DNA from: Perca fluviatilis
Taxonomy: Eukaryota > Chordata > Actinopteri > Perciformes > Percidae
NCBI RefSeq assembly: GCF_010015445.1
Contig: NC_053132.1
Coordinates: 32,700,501-32,764,500, forward strand
Length of the DNA stretch: 64,000 nucleotides
Direction of reading: 5' to 3'
Below, one piece after another: positions 11,390 to 24,022 of this stretch. A program made the position numbers and the translations under genes. Below the pieces are notes generated by a model, which was not told the origin of the DNA, ran no database searches, and saw nothing but the letters and a program-made list of their open reading frames with translations. How positions within the stretch are numbered: the stretch's first letter is position 1; the number at the start of each line of letters is the position of its first letter.

Positions 11390-14300
11390 CCTTAATAATA
11401 ATAATAATAAATTGAATTTATATAGCGCTTTTCATGGACTCAAAGTCGCTTTACAGGGCAGGGTAGATTATAAAAACATAACAAAACAAGTAGAACAAAA
11501 CAAGATACAGATGAAAAAGGGAGGGGGGCAGGTGGACTATGGGTAGGCTGAGGTGAAGAGATGGGTCTTGAGGCGGGACTGGAAGATGGTGAGGGACTCA
11601 GAGGTGCGGATCTCTTGGGGGAGGGAGTTCCAGAGCCTGGGAGCTGCTCTGGAGAAGGCTCTGTCCCCAAAACAGCGCAGGTTGGACTTTTGGATGGAGA
11701 GGAGACCGGCTGAGGTGGATCTGAGGGACCGTGAGGGTTGGTAAGGGAGAGGAAGTCAGTGAGGTATGAGGGGGCCAGATGGTGGAGGGCTTTATAGGTG
11801 AGGACCAGGATTTTGTAGGTGATCCGGTGGGAAATGGGAAGCCAGTGGAGTTGTTTTAGGACTGGAGTGATGTGGTGCCAGGATTTGGAGCAGGTAATGA
11901 GGCGGGCGGCTGAGTTCTGGACCAGTTGGAGTCGGTTGATGTTGGTAGAGCTGATGCCGAGGAGAAGTGAGTTGCAGTAGTCCAGTCGGGGAGGAGATGA
12001 AGGCGTGAATGCGTCTTTCAGCAGCGGGGGTGTGAGAGAGGGTCTGATTTTGGCGATGTTGCGGAGGTGAAAGAAGGAGGTTTTAATGACTTGACGGATG
12101 TGAGGCTCAAGGGAGAGGGTGGAATCAAAGATAACGCCAAGGTTGCGGGCCTGGGGAGATGGGGAGACAATGGTGCCGTCGATGGTGAGAGTGGGGTTAT
12201 TGGTTTTGCTGAGTGTGGATTTGGAGCCGATCAGAAGGAATTCTGTTTTGTCGCTGTTGAGTTTGAGGAAGTTGTGTTGCATCCAGGTTTTAATAGCTGA
12301 CAGACAGGAGTTGATGTGGGAGAGGGGAGGATTGTGGGGGATTTGGTGCTGAGGTAGATCTGGGTGTCGTCCCAGCATAGCAGTGGAAGTCCAGGTTGAA
12401 GTGGCGGAGTATCTGACCAAGAGGGAGGATGTAGATGATGAAGAGGAGGGGCCAAGTACGCGAGCCTTGGGGAACACCTTGAGTGACTGTGGTTGTGGCA
12501 GAGGTGTGGTTGTGGAGAGAGATGAAATGGGATCTGTTGGAAAGGTAGGAGTGGAGCCAGCTGAGTGCAGTACCGCCGTCGATACCGAGGTCTTTGAGTC
12601 TGGTGAGCAGGATGTTACTGGCGCCAGTAAGGGCTGCACTCAGGTCGAGGAGGATGAGGATGTTGAGGGAACCGGGTGTCAGCAAAGGTGAGGAGGTCGT
12701 TGAGGACTTTGGGAGAGAGCGGTTTCTGTGCTGTGTAGGGGCCAAAACCAGATTGGAGAGGTTCGAATAGGTTATTGGCAAGAAGATGGGTTTGTAGTTG
12801 TGTGCGTTCCAGGGTTTTTAGACAGAAAGGGGAGGTTGGATATTGGGCGGTAGTTGTTGAGAGAGGAGGGATCCAGACCAGGTTTTTAAGGATTGGGGTG
12901 ACAGCGGCAGTTTTGAAAGCAGAGGGACAGTTCCAAGGGACAGTGAGGAGTTTAAGAGGGTTAGTGAGGTAAGGGCATAGGACCGGGAGGCAGGACTTCA
13001 GAAGTGGAGTAGGGAGGGGTCAAGGGAGCAGGTAGTGGGTTTGGAAGAGCTGATGAGTTTGGAGATTTCAGGAGGAGTGACTGGGTTAAACTGGGAGAGG
13101 AGGAAGTGTGGAGGAGGGGTCGGGAGGTCTGGAGGGATGGAGAGAGGAGGGTCCAAGGTAGGTGCTGGAGTAGATCCTGGAAGGTCAGATACAGGGGATA
13201 GGGATTTGTAAATGAGATTGATTTTGTCAGTGAAAAAGTGGAGGAATGAGTTGCAGAGATCCGAGAGTAGAGGAAGAGGCTGTTGGTCCGGAGGCTTGAT
13301 GAGGTTGTTCAATGTGGAAGAGAGGGTTCTGGGGTTTGTGGGGGGTCGGTGAGGATGGTGGAGAGGTAGGCAGGTTTGGCAGCAATGAGGGCATCTTTGT
13401 AGGCGATGAGATGGGATTTATGGGCTTCATGATGGACTGTGAGGGATGATTTCTTTGTCAGACGTTCAAGTTGGCGGCCGTTTGTTTCATTTTCCGGAGT
13501 GCAGGTGTGTACCAGGGTGAAGAGGTGTTAAAAGTGACGAGTTTTGTTTTGAGGGGGCCAGGGTGTTGAGGGAGGTAGACAAGGTGGAGTTGAGGTGGTC
13601 TGTGAGGTCATCGGGTGAGGTGAGGGTTGAGTCCAGGTGGAGAGTGGTGGAGAGCAGGTCAGAGAGATGGTGGGGATTGATAGATTTGAGGTTGTGGAAT
13701 GTGATCTCTGCGAGGAGGCGGCGCGTGCGGGGTTGGAGAAGGGATGGTGAACCGTATCAGTTTGTGATCAGAGAGAAGGGAAAGAGGCATGGATGGAGGT
13801 CGAGCACTGGTTGGTTGGTGGAGCAGACCAGGTCGGGATGTGACCTTTTCATGGGTGGGGATGTTGACATGTTGGGTGAGAGAGAAGTTATCCAGTAAAA
13901 TTTTGAATTCTGATGAGAGCTTGCATGTGGGGGAGTCCATGTGGATGTTTAAGTCACCGCGAGTAGCAGCAGGTGTGGAGAGAGAGATGAGGCTAGTGTG
14001 AGGAGTTCAGTGAAATCAGAGAGGAAGGAGGGATTTGGTTTAGGTGGCCGGTAAATGAGGATGACTGTCGTGGAGGAAAGAGCTTTGAAGGCGAGATATT
14101 CAAATGATGATACTGAGGGGAGGGTGAGTTCTGTGATCCGGAAGTTCTGATTGAAAATGACGGCGAGGCCACCTCCACGGTGGGAGGGGCTGGGTTTGCA
14201 GATGTAGTTGTAGCCAGGGGGGGATGCTTGGTTGAGGGAGAAGAAGGCGTTGGGTTGTTGCCAGGTTTCGGTACAGAAGGAAGTCAAGAGTGTTGTCGAG

Positions 14301-14930
14301 GATTAGTTCATGGAGGGCAGGGGCTTTATTGTTTGGCGTCCGGGTGTTGAGGAGGGCAAAGTTGGCATGGTGAGAGGGTGGTGGGATGGGGGCAGGCTGG
14401 AGAGATCTGAGGTTGTCCCGGTTAGCAGTCGTGTGGTCGTTGGGGTGTGGGGGTATTGCAGTTGAGGGGGACAGTGAGCCGATTAGCAAATGATTGGAGA
14501 GTATGATTGAGTGTATGTGAAGTGGGGAAAGCACTGTAGTCCGGTCCGGGTTTTCTGTGTAGCCTGATGATGCGTTCAGCCCTATGTGAACCAGTGGGTG
14601 AAGCATTCAGATGGCGATGGGACAGGTGCAACAGAGCGTGCAGGTGACCAGATGGATGGAATGAATTATCCGTGGTGGAAGAAAACAAACTTGCGGCGAG
14701 CTTCTGTGGATGTACGGAACGTCGCGTTAGAAGTCCGAAGCTGTTTGATGACTGGGATGCAGGATGGAATGGAGTAGTTGACGAGTGGACCAGTTGCAGA
14801 GTTGAATATTTGATCATGATGCCGGAGCGGAGGGACGGAGAGCTCCGTGATAGTGGTTAGCCGTGGGCTCGGAGCACAGGAGTGTGGAGGTGGAGATGGA
14901 TGAATGAGGTGATTGCCAAAATGATCCACA
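11390..14930 (-). pseudogene. Near full-length L2-clade LINE (endonuclease + RT), frameshifted, inserted in a Tc1 element
   Basis: On the minus strand the order is: endonuclease at about 14290-13660 (GLAVIFNQNFRI, AFKALSSTTVILIYRPPKP, then SDHKLIRFTIP); pre-RT linker at about 13430-13000; RT core at about 12780-12230 (PQGSRTWPLLFIIYI; the YADD box appears as CYAGTTP in one frame and CWDDTQIYLS in another, so it is damaged); C-terminal part at about 12300-11440 (LNSDKTEFLLIG, LGVIFDSTLS, FFHLRNIAKIRPSL, RLDYCNSLLL, LHWLPISHRI, YKALHHLAPSYL). The 3' end is the AAAGCGCTATATAAATTCAA motif followed by (ATT)n at 11395-11420. At least five frame changes make it non-functional. Where the 5' end lies between 14.9 and 15.06 kb is unclear. 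Confidence 0.9.
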
Positions 14931-15059
14931 GCATGACCGAAGGAGAGGAATGTCTAGTCTTGGTCGCGGCTCGCATCTGGTGGAGGTTGCCTATGAGGAG
15001 GAGGTCAGCAATCGGGTTAGCCGCCGAAGCAGCTAGGATTTGCCGCCACGCGTTTGGTG

Positions 15060-15342
15060 AACGGGGGCACCTTAACCTTAACCTTAACACCATAATGTTT
15101 TTGGACCCCCCCCGCCAAGGCACACCTGTGCCATAATCATGCTGTCTAATCAGCATCTTGATATGCCACACCTGTGAGGTGGATGGAAGTGCTTACTAAC
15201 ACAGATTTAGACAGATTTGTGAACAATATTTGAGAGAAATAGGCCTTTTGTGTATGTAGAAAACAGTCTTAGATCTTTGAGTTCAGCTCATGAAAAATGG
15301 GGGCAAAAACAAAAGTGTTGCATTTATAATTTTGTTCAGTAT
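15060..15342. repeat. Right terminal inverted repeat of the Tc1-type element
   Basis: It contains the reverse complement of the left arm and continues to the apparent element end at CATTTATAATTTTGTTCAG followed by TATA (15321-15344), as expected for a Tc1 end at a TA target. The inner edge carries CCTTAACCTTAACCTTAAC at 15070-15088, the counterpart of GGTTAGGG on the left. Confidence 0.85.
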
Positions 15343-15370
15343 AATTTATATGTATACCGGTATAGATACG

Positions 15371-15776
15371 TATACTGGTCAAAAGTTTGGGGTCACTTAG
15401 AAATATCCATTCCACTCCATTATAGACAGAATACCAGCTGAGATCAGTTGTTTTGTTAACCAAGGCAGCAGTTTTCAGATTACATTATGTGCTTACATAA
15501 TTGCAAAAGGGTCTCCACTGTTTTCTCAGTTAGCCTTTTACGATGATATCAGATTAGTAAATGTGCCTTTGGAACATTAGATGAATCGTTGCTGATAATG
15601 GGCAATGTAGATATTGCATTAAAGATCAGCCACTTCATTCTACAGTCGAGAACCCTTTTGAAATTATGTAAGCACATAATGTAATCTGAAAACTGCTGCC
15701 CTGATTAAAAAAACAATGCAACTGATCTCAGCTGGTATTCTGTCTATAATGGAGTGGAATAGAATATCCAAGACAC
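15371..15776. mobile_element. Palindromic MITE
   Basis: The left arm (15371-15510) and right arm (15650-15776) are inverted copies: CCATTCCACTCCATTATAGA, AATACCAGCTGAGATCAGT and ATTACATTATGTGCTTACAT occur on both sides. The left end begins TATACTGGTCAAAAGTTTGG, a start I associate with a common fish Tc1-type MITE. The outer right end is truncated. Confidence 0.85.
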
Positions 15777-16167
15777 AACTGCTGAATTAGGGTACTGGCA
15801 CCTTTTTTTAGACCAATTCAGACACTGGTATCTAAGACCTTCTACCCAACCTCAACAGGGAGAAGTGGCTGTTACCTGGATGGTTTGGATCTTTACTGAT
15901 TCTCCTAGCCATTTTCTTGCAATGCCTGGTGTAAATATACTTTAGGCATGGAAGGGACACCGCCTACTATATGTTCAGCCAAACAAACCTCTTTGCAGGG
16001 CCCTATGGTCCTGTCCATCAGGGCGCTCTAAATGATGCAGAAGTAGAAACTGCTCAGTATTTAAGGGGATACACGGAATTTCCTTAGGCCTCTGAGGTGA
16101 AACAATCTCTGCCTTGCCTTTCTCGCCACTGAGTCAGGATGGAGGCCCCAGCTCAGACCCTCGGTTA

Positions 16168-16360
16168 TTCAATTCAATTGTATTTATAGTGTCAAATTAT
16201 AAGAGTAGTTATCTCAGGACACTTTACAGATAGAGTAGGTCTAGACCTCAATCTATAATTCACAAAGACCCCCAAGTCCCCCCAAGAGCAAGCATTTAGT
16301 GTGACAGTGGTGAGGAAAAACTTGCTTAAAGAGGCAGAAACCTCGGACAGACCCTGACAC
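16168..16360 (-). mobile_element. L2-like LINE 3' end fragment
   Basis: The reverse complement matches the 3' end of copies 1-3: the AGACCTACTCTATCTGTAAAG motif, TATAAATA and the AATTGAATTGAA tail, here reading TTCAATTCAATTG at the low-coordinate end. Also recognisable are the GAGCAAGC and GTGGCGAGGAAAAACT-like stretch before it. It is a 5'-truncated copy. Confidence 0.8.
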
Positions 16361-16439
16361 TTGGTGGGTGGTCATCTACCGCTGCCAGAAATACAGTAAA
16401 ATTATTTAAAAAAAAATTGTTATAGCAGTTGGTATGATA

Positions 16440-16600
16440 AACAATGGCATGTGTTATGTGGACACCAATGTACTTCAAGCTGTCCACCCTCTCCAATGAT
16501 GACCTGTTGATATTAAGGAGGGCATAGTTCATCCCCTACTTCTTCCCAAAAGTCCACAATCATATCTTAAGTCTTGCTGACATTCATGAGTAGGTTGTTG
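16440..16600 (-). pseudogene. LINE RT thumb-region fragment
   Basis: The minus strand reads MNYALLNINRSSLERVDSLK then YIGVHIT, as in jockey/Rex-type LINEs after the catalytic box, with broken frames on both sides. The plus-strand sequence at 16690-16980 may hold further debris of the same type but is not clear enough to call. Confidence 0.65.
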
Positions 16601-17240
16601 TCCTGACCAAAGCTCATTCTACAGCCTCACTCACTGTTGAGCAGCACCTTGGATAATGTTGTCAGATAAATGCCTAAAATATTAAAAGTACAGTCCATCC
16701 AGAGCCATTTCTACTACAGCAAAACACTGACCGGAAACAGAAACGTCTTGCGCTCCTCATCCAGCGATCCAAAGGAGTCAATAAAGACTTCACAGCCCAT
16801 CAAGCCAAGCAGTGGATTGGTCAGCAGTGTTACTAATAACTGCTGATGAAAATCTTAAAGGCCAATAAAAGCCCATGGATGAGCTGCTTTGGTTTCCTAT
16901 TACCAGCCAGTCATCTGGAGAATTATGAGTCTAGGACAGCATCTTAGCTAACTACAGCAGAGATTTACACAATGTCTGCAGTATCCACAGCCTTGTAAAA
17001 TTGTTTAATATAAACCTATGCAATAGGAAACCTGGCATTATTACATGTTCAGGGATGTTTAGGTAGGACTGGCAACACATACTTTAGAGAGTATATGGTG
17101 CAAATCCTGACTGAAAACCGACATCTACCTTACATTATGTGATGCAATCTCACAAAAAGAGCTTAGATGAAGAGAGATTGGGCAGGGTTGGGTTATTGCT
17201 TCTGCTGTATTTCTTTTTCATTCGTTTATTAGACAGCAGC

Positions 17241-17610
17241 TGTCACATCCAGTTCCCGCTCTTAGTTCATGTTTTGTTTGTTTCCCTGACTTCCTGTTTA
17301 ATGTTGTTACTCACTGTCTGTTTCAGGTCACTTGTCTTCCCGTCTTTGTCTGCCTTCCCGCCTGTGATTGCCCTCCCTTCCCTAATGTGTGTCACCTGTG
17401 TGTAATCGTCTTCCCCTGTCCCAGTGCATATATACTCACCTTGTTTCCTTTTTCATTTGCCAGATTGTTGTAGTACCTTGTGTGTCTCACTCTCTAGCGT
17501 TATCCCTCGTGTTACCTTCCCAGTGTTATTGTAGATCTCTAGCCCATATTTTGACCACATCTTTTGCCTGTGATTGTACTCTTTACAATAAAGCTCCATT
17601 ACATTTACCA
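17241..17610 (+). mobile_element. Possible solo LTR (Ty3/Gypsy-like)
   Basis: A TGTCACATCCAGTTCCC start, CT-rich body, a GCATATATACTCACC TATA-like box near 17430 and an AATAAAG polyadenylation-like signal near 17585 are arranged as in fish Gypsy LTRs. I see no partner LTR, no internal coding region and no target duplication. It may be a solo LTR or chance resemblance. Confidence 0.4.
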
Positions 17611-20600
17611 AATGTTTGTTTTGCGATATTAATGTTCAGATAGCTTTTTGCCATTCTGCATCCTGGCGTAACTTATCAATGCATGGCTAAATCAATGTTA
17701 AGCATCCTTATGGATTAACTCCAAGTCATAAAAAGGGCCAGACAAGGAGCAAGTAATATGATTCAATTATGCTCACTAACCTTCCCTCCAGTATTAACAC
17801 ACTCACGTGCACACCCACACACTGCTGTGAACAGCAACCTAATAAAGCAGTTCTAACTTGACACACACATAAGCAGGCCTGACTGTATGTTTATTTAGCA
17901 TAGTGCTGCACTGATAAAAAAGTGAAAGAAGTTATTATTGCTTATTGAAGCACAGTGGAAGCCTGTGTACATACACGTTTATGTATAGTAGGTATGATAT
18001 TATGCATGTAATGCATAATTAACATAAGAAGCACTACAGCCAACTTAAACCTATGAAAACAATTCCTCTTGCCTCAAAGAGTAAAAGTGAGATCACTAAC
18101 TTGGGCTTCTTAACAGTAGAACCGCGACCATTGTGATAAAAAATTTTATGTATAAATTATTAGAATTATTATTCTGCCATTGTTTTTGCTATGTTTTACT
18201 CCTGTAGAATAACATTTAGAAACCTGATAGATGGGTTTTTGGTGTTGCTTTTCACAAAAACACTCCCCTTTATTCGCCAGGAATGGGTCCGATCAACGAT
18301 GGTACTCTTCTCCACAGCGATATTGACACGTTTGCATAATGGCCGTAGAGCGCATTGAAACAATGGATGGTGCATAAAAAAAACTGATTTGCGCGCCAAT
18401 ATTTACTCGCATGCAATTCTTTTCACGGGGCTGACAGCGGCGGGACGTAGAGCATGTAAAGACGACATAAGAAAGCTGCATGCATGCACAATAGTGTTAC
18501 ACGCAGCACGCTGTTGTACGTTTCCATGCGCACGTACGAAACATCAGATATACACATTGTTTGGCTATGAACAGTCTCAAAGGAAGGAATCTAAAGTAAA
18601 CAAGCCAAGGTAGCCCTCTGAGCTAATGCGTGTAAACTCTTGGATAAAAACACAGAGGCTCCGCAATCTTAACTAGCTTGAACCAAGACGGCTCACACAC
18701 TTTTATTAACTCCCTTAGTAAAAACCTATAAACATTATAATACATCCATGGTGACAACAATCTTCACTTCTTCCATTTCTACCCTTCACAATAAAACCCC
18801 AACTTAGAGTACGGCAACCGATGTCAGTGGCAATGCATTGCAACTCAAACTGTGTAGCAAGTTTGTCATAATACTAATAATGATAATACCCGGTGCGCTG
18901 TTGCGTCTGGTATTATCACTAGTGACTAGAAAGCAGATGACTACCTATCCACTTAAAATATGTAGCTCTGTCTAATGACAATGATAAAGAGCAAGCATTT
19001 AGTATGTTACCTGGTTATGTTACCTGTCGAGAAGGAATCCTCCTTCACTGGCTCCAGGCCACATGTTAAAACATAGTAACAGCTACCTGGGACTGCTGCT
19101 GATTCCCCTACAGACAAGACCACATGAGATCCATTGTGCGAGTAAGTTAGTGTGTGAAGAACTTTTCAGACAATGCCTGGCCTCAATATCATTTCACCTC
19201 CTTGATTCACTTTACTACAGTTTACTTTCAGGTCTCCAGTTCACTTGACTCTTTGCTTTGTAGCTACTGCTGCTTTTTCTAACCCTCTTATTTTTCTCCT
19301 GTCACTGTTCTGCCTTTGCAATCCTACCAATATCATCTTCACCTCTACCTTCCTTTCATTCTCTTGCTTCTTTTCTAGTATATTCTTTTTGCTCAATCAT
19401 TCCTCCTCTGTTTTCTCTTTCCATTATTTCTGTCTGCGCCACAACCCTACCTTCAATATTTTATCCACAACTTCTTCCTTCCTTCGTGCTTTCTTTCTTC
19501 TCCTCTTCTGCACCTCATTATATGTCCTTTACTCTTTATTTTTCATATTTGCTAATATTAAGAATCACTTTTTCATCTTTCCTAACAGCTCCATGTGTCT
19601 TACCAAACCCCTCCTGTCTTTTTTTCTTTTGTCTTATCCCCCTTTCCTCCTCTCCCCACTTCTCCCCGTTTTGCTCAGCATTCCTTGCGTTTGTACCCCT
19701 TGTTTTCTCTCTTCTTTCTTCTGATAACTCCTCCATCTTTGCACTAACATACCTAACTAACAAACTTCTTAGCTTTCATTAGCATTTTTGTTTATTTTGT
19801 TAGCTCTCACTAACCATCGCTTCCTGCCTTATTCCATCCTTTCATTTCCTCCTTCACTTTTCCACTATCCCTCCCTTCTTCTCTAGCTTCCTCTGTCCAC
19901 CTTCACCTCTCCTTTGGCTCTCTAACCAGGACAGCTGGTTAGGTGGGTCTGCATGCTCCTGTCAGTTTAACCAGCTAAGCTTCCCGACCAGTAGAGCTTT
20001 GATCCTCTACAACAACCTCGAGGCTCCTGCTTGTGATGAAGATTTGATATATAAAGAATTGTACAAGTTTGAGATATAAAGAATTGTACAAATTTAGACA
20101 CAAATGTAAATGTACACACTCTTCCAGGCGAGGGAGGGGGAGCCAAGGAAGAGATCCAAGACACAGGCTGACATACACAGATACTTACTGGAGATGGACT
20201 AAGTCACGGGAACAACATGGGAGTGAGGAATGTAACTTACAAAAGCTATTAGCAAAGTGAGTGGTCAGATAGTAACCATGTTTATATGTTAGATTTTAAA
20301 GCAATATGGAGATACTGCAGCACCAAAGAGGCCGAACAGGTGTACGACACTTGAGGCATGAAGTGTTATCTCTATCCTTCGACAACAAAATGCTCCTACA
20401 TCAAAATACTGGGGGGTTACTGAATAAAGGTGGTGGTGTAGCAAAAAAAGATTAATGGCTCAGCGTAGGTGGATGCAGGCACAATAAGTGCCAAATTCAT
20501 TTCAACCTGTAGATTCCATATAGGTTATGTACATTTATAAAATGGGCAGCTCAAATCAAGCAACCTGATTGGTTCATAGCAGTGACATAATAACCATATA

Positions 20601-20837
20601 CAACGTCAATGACCTATAATTCCTTTACACAATAAGTAACACTCCTTGTTTGAAAAAACGTAAGACTAACAAACTGATAGCTGGTGCCACAAAGGGAAGG
20701 TGTTCAAGTAGTAAGAAGTATCCCATTAAGTATATGCTATATTTAGAATATTTTCACCGCATTACCTTGCCGTCAGACAGCCCTTTTGGTCAGGAAACTG
20801 CAACACATTCTCACACATTCTCACTCCCATCCCAGGT
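17611..20837. other. No gene recognised; long pyrimidine-rich region
   Basis: Apparently unique sequence. From about 19240 to 19910 the plus strand is strongly C/T rich, and open frames there follow that bias. A 25-bp direct duplication (TATAAAGAATTGTACAA twice) lies at about 20045-20095. A TTAA followed by CAGTAGAACCGCG at 18110-18126 resembles the CACTAGAACCGCC element end at 52.95 kb, but no partner end was found. Confidence 0.5.
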
Positions 20838-21075
20838 GCCTTTGGCGTTTGATATTGACGCAAAAAGTCTGCTTTAGCGTCATATTTAGACGCGCTTGGC
20901 CGAGACTCCTGGCATCACTTTTTGACGCTCTGGATCGGGACTCTTAGCGTCACTATTAGACACTCTTAGGACTCACGTCTAGCCCTTTGGCGTCATATTT
21001 AGATGTGCATTGTCGTGACTCTTGCCGTCACCTTTTGACGCTCTGGGTCGGGACTATTGGCGTCACTTTTTGTTG
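20838..21075. repeat. GGCGTCA minisatellite
   Basis: Imperfect tandem units of about 35-45 bp, built on TGGCGTCA...TTTGACGCTC and TGGGTCGGGACTC. GCGTCA or GACGC words recur at least ten times. Units differ by many substitutions. Confidence 0.75.
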
Positions 21076-21260
21076 ATCGTGGGTGGAGTTACAAAATGTA
21101 CGTTTCAGTGACAGGCGGGACAAGTACAGGACACGACCGGGACATAAACCCCGGTCTCCTGGGTGAAAGTCCTGTGTTGTTTGACCCAACCACCACCCCA
21201 ACCAACCTCCTTACGCAGATTTTCGAAGAAATAGCCTGTGCTAGCTGCTAGTGTAGGCTA

Positions 21261-22967
21261 AAGCCTAGTTCAGACCAAAGATTTGCAACGAAAGGAACAT
21301 TGCAGGTAAAAGTTGCAGCCGTCTTAACTGGCCTGTCTTAGCTCGACTCAAGCCAGCTGATGGCGTTGCCTGCTACTCAGCTTGTCAAGTCACCAGTGGC
21401 TGCTTTGTTTCAACAGCCAATAGCTAAGTCAGCTGGTAAAGTCAGCTACAAACTATAGAAATTATCCATAATACATTTGGCATATCTGGAAGAGCTCCTA
21501 ATACCTTATTGTCCCACTAGAGCACTGCGTTCCCAGAATGCAGAGTTACTTGTGGTACCATAGAGTCTCTAAAAGTAGAATGGGAGCCAGAGCCTTTAGA
21601 TATCAGGCTCCTCTCCTATCGAGCCAGCTCCCAATCTGGGTTCGGGGGGCAGAAACTGTGACCACATTCAAGAATGAACTTAAAACTCTCCTATTTGATC
21701 AAGCTTATAGTTAGGGAGTGAGGAATTGCAGTGTCCACCTAACTGGCCCACCTGCTTCTCTTCAAAAGTAGAGGGAGGCAGGCCAGCACAGCCCGATCTG
21801 GCAGGGAAGAGTTCCAAGCCCGAACAGGCTACCTCTCCTTATGACCTGTCTCTCTTAGTTACGCTGTTATAGTTCTAGACTGCCGGGGGACTTCCTTCCT
21901 TTGACACACTGAGCTGCTCTCTCCTCTCCCTTTCTATTACCATTTGATTGCATCCTGTCCCAGAAATGCTTGTTATTAATCCTAGCTTTTGGGGAGTTTA
22001 CTCCCCGGAGTCCTTATGTTTTTCCCCCCCGCGTATTTCCTTGGAGAACGTTGGCACCATCCTGGTTGCAGCTGTCGCCGTGGTCCTACTGCACTCCCTG
22101 CTGAGCTCAGCGGTGCCCTGCAATGTCATGCTGCGTCCTGCTGAACCCTGCAGCTTCCTGCTACGTCCATCCATGCTCTGCTGGGCCACGCTACATCCTG
22201 TAACGCCCTGCAGCGCCCTGATATGACATGAACTACTACGACTACCATTTGAAGTCACTGTTCCATTATTAATGTGACTATTATCGCCACTGTTCATCAC
22301 ATCCCCAACCGGCACCGTCAGACACCGCCTACCAAGAGCCTGGGTCTGTCCCAGGTTTCTTCCCAAGAGGGAGTTTTTCCTCGCCACTGTCGCACTGCTT
22401 GCTCTTGAGGGAATTACTGGAATTGTTGGAATTGTTGGGGCTTTGTAAATTAGAGTGTGGTGTAGACCTACTCTATCTGTAAAGTGTCTCGAGATAAATC
22501 GTGTTATGATTTGATACTATAAATAAAATTGAATTGAATTGAATTACACTTTATTTGTATGTTACAAACTGTCAACTTGTTGAAATGGCAGAGTTAGATG
22601 GAGGCTCAACGAGCGCCCACGAGCAGGGTATGTGGTCGAGCGAGATAGAAAGTGACTGAAGAGAGGGAGCAGCATTAGAACAAAGCAGTGAATCAGAGAA
22701 ATAAAACGTTTTCTTACTATCTCTATCCTCATTCATATTTTAAGATGCTACAAATTATATCCAGCTCCAAAAAAGCCTGAAAAAGTCAAGAGTTAGAACA
22801 GAAGTACAGAGAGTCATTGCTATGGAGACGCTACACCGTCTTGTCTCGTCTCGTCTCATACCATTGGTGTAAACTGGCAGGTTTCACAACATTGCAGACC
22901 GGCGCATTGCGAGTAGTTGTAAGTTTCAACTTGTCTCATCGGGAATCATCAGTCTGAACTGGGCTTA
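21261..22967. mobile_element. TIR element interrupted by an L2 copy
   Basis: The left end AAGCCTAGTTCAGACCAAAG (21261-21280) and right end ATCAGTCTGAACTGGGCTT (22948-22966) are inverted. Interior sequence at 21283-21470 and 22550-22940 is GC-richer and unlike the L2 insert. The L2 copy occupies 21480-22547. The target duplication is not clear. Confidence 0.6.
21480..22547 (+). mobile_element. L2-like LINE 3' part (copy 2)
   Basis: It closely matches copy 1 from its YLEELLIPYCPTRALR block to the AATTG tail (22528-22547). Differences include a deletion near 21765 and a GGAATTGTT duplication near 22430. The open frames of 92 residues (plus) and 129 residues (minus) in the 3' UTR are the same as in copy 1 and reflect recent common origin rather than coding function. 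Confidence 0.85.
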
Positions 22968-23463
22968 TTGTAACCAGCGCTGTGTTCCATAGCAACCTGC
23001 TTGGTATGTGCAGGTAGCCAGCCCAAGAGGGCCTATATTTATTGTGAACATGATTATTTATCAATAAAAATCAATTTAATTTAGATTGGGACTATATCTT
23101 TCATATTGCCATACTTGATAACAGTTTTATAAAAGCAATAGTTCAGCTTAGTCTGTGATAGGTTGTGATTATATCACAGCTAAGGGGCATTATTTGGCCT
23201 GACGCGAAGTCATGAGCTATTGCTTAAATATGATCGCAAAGTCTTTGCAACATTGACTATAAAATTACTTCTGTGCCTGCCTAACCTACCATGAGGCATA
23301 TGCTGAAGCTTGGAATGTGATGAATATCAGTTGAAGTATTTGATTTAACTTTTCTTCCATTTTTTTCTATTCTGTAATGTAATTATATACATTCACAAGC
23401 CTCACCCTGATAGCTATATGCCAATGCTATAACTATAAAACTATAAATATAAGCCAAAATTAT

Positions 23464-24022
23464 GAAGGTAAATATGGTGCAAAATGTGAGTGCATGTAGA
23501 ATATGATGTGAGAGCTTGCAGAATAAAAAATCAGAACTTTTAATAAGTTTGACTGTTAAAAAGTGTTTAGATAATTTAACGGTATATATTTAGAAGCAGG
23601 CTGGCTGGTTAGTTAGCTAACGCTAGCTTGCTATTCCACCAAGCTTCCATGCTACATAAATAAGCCAGACAGAGTCGTCCCTCATCTGGCGAGAGAAACC
23701 CTGCTTTCCCCGTCCTGTTCGCTGAGAGCTCCACAGCCTAAGTCCACATTTGCATCAAATGTATCGTGTATAAGTGTTGCAAAAGTCGAGGCGCGTAGAT
23801 TCACCACATCATGGTGAGAGAGAGTTTACAGCTATCATTTTGTTCATGTAAATATAAATCTACATATTTGTAAATATTTTTTCTGTGACTTCACATTCAG
23901 AATACAGGTGTGTGAACATTTTCTACAAGTGCAAATTTTAACATAAAAGTTCAGATTTTTGGTTCTGCAGGTTCTCATATCGTATTTTACAAGCGCTCAC
24001 ATTTTGCACCATATTTACCTTC
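23464..24022. mobile_element. MITE with long terminal inverted repeats
   Basis: The left end GAAGGTAAATATGGTGCAAA continuing into ATGTGAG is repeated inverted at the right end (TTTGCACCATATTTACCTTC, 24003-24022). Similarity extends about 90 bp inward with mismatches. The interior has no coding frame. No clear target duplication. Confidence 0.85.

Noticed and set aside
12383..14001. Plus-strand open frames across 11.5-14.9 kb
   Set aside because: They are antisense shadows of the minus-strand L2 LINE.
18110..18126. TTAA-CAGTAGAACCGCG as a piggyBac end
   Set aside because: Only a short match to the 52.94-kb end, without an inverted partner, so not called as an element.
19240..19910. Long Phe/Ser/Leu-rich open frames resembling membrane segments
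   Set aside because: The composition follows a pyrimidine-rich tract, with no start context or homology.
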